Below are positions 1 to 10,500 of a stretch of DNA of 64,000 nucleotides, one piece after another. The first letter of the stretch is position 1, and the number at the start of each line of letters is the position of its first letter. The stretch lies in NCBI GenBank assembly GCA_035772735.1, contig JASDFA010000016.1:150238501-150302500 (forward strand), written 5' to 3'. Source of the DNA: Datura wrightii (taxonomy: Eukaryota > Streptophyta > Magnoliopsida > Solanales > Solanaceae). Position numbers and translations under genes: made by a program. Below the pieces are notes generated by a model. That model was not told the DNA's origin. It searched no databases and worked only from the letters and a program-made list of their open reading frames with translations.

Positions 1-1044
1 AAGTGCTTCCGAAGTTGCACCATTTGGAGGAAATCAGTTAAATCCAATAAAGTCAAATCTTAATTGCAAGTTGATATTGCGTAATATTCTATCCAAGCAA
101 GTGAAGTATGTCCACATTAAATGGACAGAGAACTGAACGATTATTAAATTGAAGCAAGCCATTATAATAAATAGGTCAATTTATTTGTGGTGTGGTTTTT
201 TTCTTACGTAGACATGTGAAGTGAAGATAAAGACAAAACGGTGGTGATTGGAGGACGAGGGACATAAGCAACCTCTGCCTCTGCTGGAAAAGAACACGTA
301 AATTGATGAGCTTAGGATGTGGACACTTTCTATTTTCTACTATTCTCACCTCATCTTCAGTCATCACGTCCTTCATCTTTCTTTCTTGTCTTTTTTTTTT
401 AATTTATTTATTGTTGTTACAACCTTAAACTAACTTTGTCTGAGTTACTTACATTTGTACAATTGCAAAAAAAAAATGTGTATATATATATTTGTGCAAG
501 TTGAAGTTGAAATGGTATTATTCTGATCGGATAAGAATTTTACTTGGATTTTTTTTTAAATAATTATTTCTCAAATAAATTTAAAATCTTTTGGGCGGAC
601 CTTATTTTCTGCATGAATAAAATAACCTCCAAAGATTGATTTTTTTAAAATAATTAAATAAAGAAAGAAATAAATCTTTTAGGCTAGTTTTAATATTTTG
701 AAATAATCGTTGAAGATGAAATGTTTATCCATCATATACTTCGATTTTGAAGAGCTCCCTTCTTCTTTCTTTTGACTTTGAAATTGCAAAAGGAAAAAGA
801 CTTTTTGTTTTACTATATCTCCATCTCCATGTCCATGGCTTTGTCCTCTTCTTTTCCCCTCTTCTCTGCCCCTTTTCCTGCTCACTCTTTCCAATTCCTA
901 ACTAGCCCTTGTTCAATTTCTTGGAATATTTGTTTCTGCCCAACTAAAATGGCTCTTTCTTCCCAATGATCCCTCTCTTTTCCCTTTCTCCCATAACCAT
1001 ACATAGCTCAATTTTAACGCAGAACGTATGTAAATCTTGCTGTA
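1..1044 (+). promoter_or_regulatory. NPR1 5' flank with W-box cores
   Basis: This is the non-coding flank and probable promoter plus leader of NPR1. It contains W-box cores (TTGAC, the WRKY site) at 772..776 on the + strand and, as GTCAA, at 52..56 and 174..178. W-boxes are known to matter in the Arabidopsis NPR1 promoter. From about 815 to 1000 the sequence is CT-rich, as is common in plant 5' leaders. No unambiguous TATA box is seen; TACTATAT near 811..818 is only a weak candidate. The transcription start is therefore unknown. Confidence 0.5.
829..969 (+). other. Possible upstream ORF in the NPR1 leader
   Basis: An ATG at 829, with a second in-frame ATG at 835, opens a 46-codon frame that closes 75 bases before the NPR1 start and lies in the same frame as NPR1. 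The peptide is rich in Ser, Phe and Pro and matches nothing I recognise. It would be a translated uORF only if transcription starts upstream of 829, which the sequence alone does not show. Confidence 0.25.
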
Positions 1045-1575
1045 ATGGATAGTAGGACTGCTTTTTCGGATTCTAATGACATCAGTGGAAGCAGTAGTAT
1101 ATGCTGCATCGACGGCATGACTGAATCTTTCTCTCCGGAAACTTCACCGGCGGACATCACTTCCCTGAAACGTCTTTCAGAAACACTAGAGTCTATCTTC
1201 GATGCGTCTTCGCCGGACTTCGACTTCTTCGCTGACGCCAAGCTTGTGGTTCCTAGCGGTAAGGAAATTACGGTGCACCGGTGCATTTTGTCGGCGAGAA
1301 GTCCTTTCTTTAAGAATGTCTTCTGTGGTAAAGACAGGAAGACGAAGCTGGAACTGAAGGAGCTGATGAAAGAGTATGAGGTGAGCTATGATGCTGTGGT
1401 GAGTGTGCTGGCCTATTTGTATAGTGGAAAAGTTGGGCCTTCACCTAAAGATGTGTGTATTTGTGTGGACAATGAGTGCTTTCACGTAGCTTGTAGGCCA
1501 GCAGTGGCCTTCATGGTTGAGATTTTGTACGCATCCTTTACCTTTCAGATCTCTGAATTGGTCCACAAGTTTCAG
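1045..1575 (+). CDS. NPR1 exon 1 (BTB/POZ)
   Basis: This exon encodes residues 1-177, starting at the ATG that opens MDSRTAFSDSND, the typical Solanaceae NPR1 N-terminus. It ends in KFQ followed by donor GTAAAG (phase 0). It holds the BTB domain and the C2HC zinc site. The unspliced frame would continue to 1641 and stop. Confidence 0.95.
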
Positions 1576-4500
1576 GTAAAGTATCAAAACCCCTCCAATA
1601 TGCTTGGTGTATTTTGCTGCTATTTCTCTTCTTGTTACTAAAATTGAAACGTTGCAAGTTAGGCAGTTGTATTACTAATGCCTTGATTGAATGTAATTTT
1701 CCTTCCAAAATCTTTCTTTCCTTGATCCACCACATAACTTTGATTTACATGTGATTGCATCATAGGTTAGTAATTTTTCTGAGGGAAATGGCAAGAATCA
1801 ATTTTGTTCCTTACGGAATCTCGAGTATCTCTGAGAATTTGTACCTTGGATTGAAATGACAGTTTACATGTATAGAGGGATAAACATTTTCTGCAAAGTG
1901 ATCAAACTAGCTCTTGGTGGCAGTTGTACCCCTAATACATTTTAGCAAGATAACAGTTCCTTGAATTCTGTTAGCAGTTCCTTCAGTTCTATGGCCACGG
2001 TGAAGGAGCTTATATGTCTCAATGAAGTCTCAGATAAAATATTTTGGAACCTTCTTAATAGATATTCGAGTAGTAACCTCCTAAAGATGCTCTAGTTTGG
2101 CCATTTTAACATAGGATAATTTATTTACCAGAAGGTTTTAGACCTCAAAGACACCAGTATTATGTACATGACTTAAAATCATTTCATATTGCACATTATA
2201 TTCAGAACGACTTTCTTAAAAGACAGTTTGAAATCCTTTTTAAGCATGCTTTTTAGCCCCCTTTTTGAACTTCTTATTGTATTCTTTGAAATAATAACTT
2301 CAATCTATGGCGGTTGGTCATGCTTTTCGATTAGATTCTCAATTGAATTTCTGCTGATTTGAAATAATTCAATTAACCAAAATCAATCAACTATGCATGT
2401 CTCAAAATATTTAGGCTCAACTGAATAAATCCTCTATATTGATTCTGCTCTATTTGGACCAATGGCATCTAATACTATCTAATTTCTGTTTTAAGCTAAA
2501 TTAGCAATTCTCTAAAACTAGAGGCTCTCTGAACTCACATTTACCCCTACACTAACTGTAAAGATATGGCACCTAGGCCTTACTCAACCTTAAAAGCTAG
2601 TTCATGAGGAGAGGATTGCCCAAGTCCATATAAGCGAACCACTAGTTTATTCCCCAATCAATGTGGAATGCTAACCTTCTCTAACACCCCCTTCACACCC
2701 TAACTCAACTGGAGCATGGATCGGGTGCCCAAATGGGAATGGACCTGGCTATGATACTAAGAAATAAGAAGGAGAAGAGAAGAGAAGTTGGGAATTGATT
2801 GTTTGATTATGCTCTCAATCTAATGGGATTAAATAGTTGTTACATAGAATGTAAATAAGGAAAGAAACTAATAAGAATATTACCTAATCTCCTAATTGCC
2901 TAATTACTGGGATTTGGAGATATTCTCATATCTACACTATCTAAGTACACCATATTTAACACTTCAATATCTACACTATCTAATGGTAATATCTATATTA
3001 TCTAATTATCATATTTAACGCTCCCGCTCAAGCTGGAGCATATAAGTCGTATGCTCCTAGCTTGTCATAAATATAGTCAATCTTGGATCCTCGGAGTGAT
3101 TTTGTGAAGATATCTGCCAGTTGATCTTTTGAGTTGACAAAACTTGTGGCAATGTATCCAGACTCAATCTTCTCCCTAATGAAGTGACAATCTATCTCAA
3201 TGTGCTTCGTTCTTTCATGAAACATGGCATTAGAAGCGATATGTAGTGCATCTTGGTTATCACAAATCAATTTCATTGGTTCAACTCCTCCCACCTTCAA
3301 TTGTTGGAGAAGTTGTCTCAACCATATAAGCTTACATGTAGCCAATGGCATAGCTCGATACTCCGCCTATGCGCTTGATCTAGCCACGATATCTTGCTTT
3401 TTACTTTTCCAGGATATTAGATTGTCTCCAATTAGAACACAATAACCTGAAGTGGAACGCCTATCAGAAGGAGATCCTGCCCAATCTACATCAGAACATC
3501 CAACAATGTGGGCGTCTCTCTTGTCTTCATACCATAAACTTTGTCTTGGAGAGCTTTTGATATATCGAAGAATACGAATCACTGCATTCTAGTGACTATC
3601 ACAAAGTGATTGCAAAAACTGGCTAACTACACTAACAACAAATGAGATGTCTGGTCGTGTGATCGTAAGGTAGTTCAGTTTGCCAACAAGTCTTCGATAT
3701 CTGCTAGGATCTTTTAGAAGCTCCCCTTGTTCTGGAATAAGCTTAGTATTTGGATCCATGCGTGTGTCCACATGTTTGCAATCCTTCATACCAGCGTCTT
3801 CCAAAATGTCTAAGGCATATTTCCTTTGTGTTATATCAATACCATTGCCAGACTATGCCACTTCAATGCCTAGAAAGTATTTCAGCTTTCCCAAATCCTT
3901 AGTCTGAAAATGACTTGAAAGGTGTTGTTTGAGTTGAGCAATACCTTTATGATCATCACCTGTGATAACAATGTCATCAACATAAACAATTAAAAAGATA
4001 TGTTTGCCATGAGGTGAATACTTATTGAATACGGAGTGATCAGATTCTGTTTGGATCATTCCAAACTGTTGGACAACAGCTTGAAAATGACCAAACCATG
4101 CTCTGGGAGATTGCTTGAGATCATAAAGGGATCGATGAAGTCTACAGACTAGTCCAGACTCCCCCTGAGCAACAAACCCTGGTGGTTGCTCCATATAAAC
4201 TTCTTCAGCAAGTTCTCCATGAATGAATGCGTTTTTGATGTCCAGTTGAAAAAGAGGCCAATAGTTCATTGCTGCCATAGAGATGAGAAGACGGACAGAG
4301 GTCGTCTTGGCAACCGGTGAGAAAGTATCTTCATAGTCAATGCCATAAATTTGAGTGTATCCATTAGCAATCAGTCTCGCTTTGAGACGATCAATAGCTC
4401 CATCCGATCGTACCTTAATTGTGAATACCCAACGACAACCAACAGTGGTTTTGCCTATAGGTAAAGGAACAAGCTCCCAAGTACCATTATTATGCAAAGC

Positions 4501-7500
4501 AGTCATTTCCTCAATCATAGCCTGACGCCAACCTGGATGAACCAGTGCTTCTGCCACAGTCTTGGGAACTTTGACAGTGGATAAGCTGGTAATGAAGGCA
4601 TGATATGAAGGTGACAGACGATGATAACTTAAATAAGTATAAATGGGATTTTGATTGGCAGTAGTTCTAGAGCCTTTGTGAAGAGCAATGGGAAGATCAT
4701 TTTATGAGTGCTCGACCGTAGTAGGAGACATTGTTGGAGCAGGTAATGAGTCAGCAAGAGTGCTTTGTGTACCTATATCAGAGTTAGAAATACTAACTGG
4801 ATTAGCAGGCTCAGCAGGAGGTTGAGGTCGTCCGGAATAGACCTTAAGTGGCGGAGATGGAGTTGGGGTTGGAACAATTGGAATTGGAAGGATTGCTGAT
4901 ATTGCCTTTTGATTATGCATATTAGGAGAAAAATATGGAGAAGTATCAAAAAAGGTAACATCTGCAGAGATCAAGTACTTATTGGTAGAAGGATCAAAGC
5001 ATTTGTAACCTTTTGTAAACGAGAATACCCAAGAAAGACACATTTAAAAGTCTTGTGTTGAAGTTTGTCTTTTCCAGGGGTAAGGTTATGAACAAAACAA
5101 GTGCAACCAAACACGTGGAGGAAGGGAGAACAAATTATGGTCCAGATAAAGGACTGAGTGTGGACTCTTACACTGCAAAACAGATGAAGGCATACGATTG
5201 ATTAAATAACAGGCAATAATAATGGCATCACCCCAAAAACGTAAAGGAACATGATTGTGAATGAGCAATGTCCAAGCTGTTTCAATTAGATGTCTGTTAT
5301 TTTGCTCGCCAACTCCATTTTGTTGAGGAGTATGTGCACAAGAAGATAAATGCAATATGCCTTGGGATGACATAAAAGAAGAGAGAGAAGTAGAGAAATA
5401 TTCTCGGGCATTATCACCGATTGATTTCTTGATGGAAGTACCAAATTGATTGCGAATTTCAGCACAAAATTTCTGAAAGATAGAGGATAACTGAGATCTA
5501 TTTTTCATTAAAAATAACCATGTGCATCGAGAATAGTCATCAATAAAAGTCCCAAAATAATGAAAGCCTAAGGAAGAACTGACATGACTTGGACCCCATG
5601 TGTTCGAATGAACAATTTCAAACATAGAGGTAGACCCATTATTGACGCGCTCTGGGAAAGAGGTACGAGTGTGTTTTTCAAGCTGACACGACTCACATTC
5701 TAACAAAGATAAACTGGGAACCATCTTCTATAGTTTCAAGAGACTCGGATGACTCAGTTGATTATGGAGCAATTCAGAGGAGGTAGCGGAAGTGAAAGCA
5801 ACCTGTGGTTTTAGAATGGATAACATGTACAATCCCTGTGACTCATGTCCTTTTCCAATCATCTGTCCCTTACTCCGATCCTGCAAAAAGACAGAATCCT
5901 CAAGGAAGTTTACAACACATTTCAGGTCTTTGGTTAATTTGCTAACGGAAATAAGATTATATGGACATTCAAGTGCAAAAAGGACTGATTTTAAAGGTAT
6001 GGAAGGCAAAGGGTGAGCTATACCTATTCCTTTTACAATAGTCTTTGATCCATGAGCCAAAGTAACAGTAGAGATGATAGAAGGGGTAGTAAGAGTAGAG
6101 AGAGTATTTTTGTTACCAGAAATATGGTCAGAAGCACCGGAATCAAGAATCCTTTGTTCCTTAGATGAAGACTGTGTGACATAAGTAAAGGAGTTACCAG
6201 ATTGCATTGGGCAAGCAACTGATGAAGTTGATGATTGTTGCTTTGATTTTTGGTACTAAAGGTAGTCATTATAGTCTGCTCCAGTCAAAGTGATAGATTG
6301 AGATGATCCATCCCTGACATCAGGTGTCGGCAGAATACCATCTCCATTATGAGCCATGAGAAATTATGGCTCTGATACCATGAGAAATGAGAAGGAGAAG
6401 AGAAGAGAAGTTGGGAATTTATTGCTTGATTATTCCCTCAAGCTGACGGGATTAAATAGTTGTTACATAGAATGTAAATAAAAAAAGAAACTAATAAGAA
6501 TATTACACAATCTCCTAATTGCCTAATTATTGGGATTTGGAGATATTTTCATATTTATACTATCTAAGTATACCATATTTAATACTCCAATATCTACACT
6601 ATCTAATGGTTATATCTATAATATCTAATTACCATATTTAACAGATACCATGAAACATATGGTACCTGGGCCTAGCTCAACCCTAAAAGCTAGCTCATGA
6701 GGGGAGGATTGCCCAAGTCCATATAAGCAAACCACTGGTCCATTTCCCAACCAATGTGGAACTCTAACCCACTCTAACACTAATATACAAGATTCTTATA
6801 AGTCTAGAGATACACCTTGGCAAACACCGAACTCAATGTTAGTGCAACAATAACAACTATGTCTTAATTTTACTAAGTGGCATGACTTGTATGTACTATT
6901 TTATTTTTGCACCTTGTTCTTAGTTAGGTCCACACTGCTACCTTGTTCTTAGTTCGGTCCACACTGCTTTTGAAAGATTGTAGGTCTTTTTCGACAACTT
7001 CCTTTCATAAAATTTCAGGTTCACTCCATTCTGGTTTTAACTCCTTCTATTATTATACTGTCCCACTTCTGACTTACATTTGAAGATCTATGTAGGACAT
7101 GATCAAACCTATTCAAGTGATATGTCTACATCTTTTCCTTCATGTGTGGTACTCAGGATCTCTGCCAAAGGTTATCATTATATTTTTTCCCAATCTTGTT
7201 TGATTACACATTTATCTTACTTCTGCACTTCCTTGACATTCATGTTGCCAATGTGTTGAGCCTTGGAGGTCCAACTCTTAGTTCTGTATACCATTACTGG
7301 TCTCACAACATTCTATAAAACTTATTTCCACTTTTTTGGTATTTTCCTACTGCATGGCACTCAACAGTCCTCCATTTAATCGTTCTATATAGTTTATGTA
7401 TTTTGTTCCAAAATTCAAAGTCATTTTACTGGAAAATTAAGTCTAGATATCTTGAATGATCGTTAAGCACCACTCACATATAATCGTATTTGAGCATCAT

Positions 7501-10500
7501 TCCTCTTAAACAGGAATACATTTGCATTGCATATACCCTTTCTTCTATTTATTCTAAAACACTTACTATCGATACTTATTCTAAAATCTTTACTATCTAA
7601 AGTGTGTCTTTGTGATTCCTACTTTTGATTTACTCCCTAACTTATTTCATCAATTAAAACAATATCATCTATAGCATGCATCATGCAATCTCATTCTATA
7701 TGACATTTATTAGCTCATTTATACAACTAGAATAAAGAAGTATTTGCTCAAAGGATAATCCAAGGTGTAAACACATAGATACTCCTTACTTTCTCCTCCA
7801 ACTATTCTTAAACATGTGCGTGCTCCCTCACATATATCATTGTGTGTCATTTATTTATTTGAAATTCATCCTATCTTCTAAAGTACCCAACAGAGGACTT
7901 CTTTTTGCCCATTATCATATGCCTTTATAAGTTGATGGATGTGATGTGGTGATATTACTTCCTTCTCAATAAATTTTCATCAATCTTCTTAGCAAAATTA
8001 TAACCTTCCTTTTTTGTGTAAGAACAATAATAACAACATATCCAGTGTAGTCGCACAAAGTGGGGTCTGGGGAGGGTAGAGTGTACCCAGACCATACCCC
8101 TACCTTAGTGATTGAAAGGAATAAGTAAAAAAATTAGCTAAAACTAAATCATAATGGGAGACAAACTCTAGAGTACCTTCCTTTCTTCATCCCTAGTACC
8201 ATAACCAAATGGTCCTTGTCCTTGGTTGAAACTATCACTTGGTCTACCCACATGTCCATTCAGATCTTTCCTAATAAAGATCTGTTCATCATGTTAGATC
8301 GTTTTGACCATATCTTCTCAAAGTTAGTTTTAGTTTTACCATCTAATTCTATTTGCGGAGCTTAAACATTAAGGGCTCGTTTGGTATGAGGAATAAGGGA
8401 TAAATAGTCCCGGGATTAATTTTTGGATGGGTTTATCCCACGTTTGGTTGGGATAAAATATCGGGATAGCTTATCCCGAGATTAGTTATCCCCGGATTAT
8501 ATTGTTATTTTTAACCCACATTGAGGATGGGATAACAATCTGGGATAACTAATCCCAGGATAACTTGTTTCCCAACCAAACGACCCCTAATAGTGATGAT
8601 TTTCTTTCCAGATTAGTTATTAGAGAAAACTACATAAAACATGATATTCCATCTTCATTTAATAAAAGGGACAGTTTTTAGATTGACTTTAGTGTGAATT
8701 GGACTACGGATGGAATTACTCCATATGATAGCCTTACTTTATTTAAGAAAACAGCCATGTATGTGGCGATGTATATTTATGGTTGATAGCCTATTTGGCC
8801 AGGTTTCTACAAAGCCAAAAGTGTTTTTTGTTTTTTTTTTTAAAAAAGTGTTTATTTTATAGAACTGAAGGGTTTGACCAAAGCTTTTATGAAAAAGGTA
8901 AGTGTTTTTGAGTAGTAGCCAAAGTCATTTTTGAGAAGTTAAAAAAGTAATTTTTTCTCCAAAGCACTTTTGGAACCTTGGCCAAGCACGATTTGCTGCT
9001 CTTATATTGGCAAAAATATTTTTCAAAATGATTAGCCAAACACAAGCTACTGCTCTCCAAAAGCAATTTCCTGAAAAGTACTTCTGAAAACACTTCTGAA
9101 AAAAACAATTTTTAAATAAACAGATTTTAGAAGTTTGGTCAAACAAGCTAAGAATCTCCTTATTTAAAACCGGGGAACACTATCTTTGCTCAGTTAGATT
9201 GATAAAAGGACATGTATCAAAAACCTTATGCTCTTTGCAATCATTCCGTATGAGTTATTGAAAAGTCCGTTTCTTGTGAAATTCCTTAGTTATCACAATT
9301 TAGCATGTATAAATTACTACATTACTAAATGTTTGGTGATTAATATATCTTTCCTAATGTTACATTGCATATTTCCTTCCCTTTGCAGAGACACCTATTG
9401 GATATTCTTGACAAAGCTGCAGCAGACGATGTAATGATGGTTTTATCTGTTGCAAACATTTGCGGTAAAGCATGTGAAAGATTGCTTTCAAGCTGCATTA
9501 AGATTATTGTCAAGTCTAATGTTGATATCATAACCCTTGATAAGGCCTTGCCTCATGACATTGTAAAACAAATTACTGATTCACGTGCTGAACTTGGTCT
9601 ACAAGGGCCTGAAAGCGATGGTTTTCCTGATAAACATGTTAAGAGGATACATAGGGCATTGGACTCTGATGACGTTGAATTACTAAGGATGTTGCTTAAA
9701 GAGGGGCATACTACTCTAGATGATGCATATGCACTCCACTATGCTGTAGCATATTGCGATGCAAAGACTACAGCAGAACTTTTAGATCTTGCACTTGCTG
9801 ATGTTAATCACCAAAATCCTAGAGGTTACACGGTGCTTCATGTTGCTGCCATGAGGAGAGAGCCTAAGATTATAGTGTCCCTTTTAACCAAAGGAGCTAG
9901 ACCTTCTGATCTGACATCTGATGGCAGAAAAGCACTTAAAATTGCCAAGAGGCTCACTAGGCTTGTGGATTTTACTAAGTCCATGGAGGAAGGAAAATCT
10001 GCTCCAAAGGATCGGTTATGCATTGAAATTCTGGAGCAAGCTGAAAGAAGAGATCCACTACTAGGAGAAGCTTCAGTATCTCTTGCTATGGCAGGCGACG
10101 ATTTGCGTATGAAGCTGTTATACCTTGAAAATAGAGGTCAGGTTTCATGCTTCTGCTTGCTTCTTCTCTTATACTTACACTCTTATTTCATAAGATCCAG
10201 GCCATTGTGTATGATCTTCCACTTAGTTTGCTCCTGCTCCTCTTTCTGACAGACTATGTCTAGAATTTCATATTTAATAACCAGTCTTATTTGCTATGAA
10301 AGCTTTAAGTGATATTTTGGTCTGTCTAATGGAGAACAATATTGAGGATGAGTTCTACTATTATGTAATGACATATGGAGGATGACATATGTTATAGTTC
10401 CATAACAAATGAAGGATGAGGTATGCTACAGTGTAGTATTTCTCAATTACCCTATAGAATTCTTCATATAGCATGCAAGGGAAGGGTGGGAAGAAAACTG

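Larger units (their letters stand above)
2758..6643 (-). mobile_element. Ty1/copia retrotransposon, gag-deleted, antisense in NPR1 intron 1
   Basis: The element is 3886 bp, bounded by 263-bp LTRs (2758..3020 and 6381..6643) and a perfect 5-bp target duplication GATAC (2753..2757 and 6644..6648). Read on the - strand, 5' LTR TGTTAAATATGG...TCTCA is followed by PBS TGGTATCAGAGCC. It is shorter than a full copia (about 5 kb) because most of gag is absent. The purine-rich tract before the 3' LTR is GAGCGGGAG. The LTRs differ at roughly two dozen positions by eye, so this is not a recent insertion. Confidence 0.92.
2557..6779 (-). mobile_element. TRIM retrotransposon in NPR1 intron 1, split by a copia element
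   Basis: Two similar terminal repeats, 2557..2686 and 6651..6779 (about 130 bp), flank a tiny internal segment (2687..2757 plus 6649..6650). Read on the - strand, the 5' LTR (6779..6651) is followed by a tRNA-iMet-type primer site TGGTATCATAGCC, which is broken by the copia insertion. The 3' LTR follows. LTRs start TG and end CA. Flanks CTAAC (2552..2556) and CTAAT (6780..6784) form a 4/5 target duplication. No coding capacity is present, as expected for a TRIM. The orientation comes from the primer site. Confidence 0.75.

Noticed and set aside
679..894. - strand open frame overlapping the NPR1 promoter
   Set aside because: It is the complement of the CT-rich NPR1 leader, with low-complexity Lys/Ser/Glu composition and no independent support.
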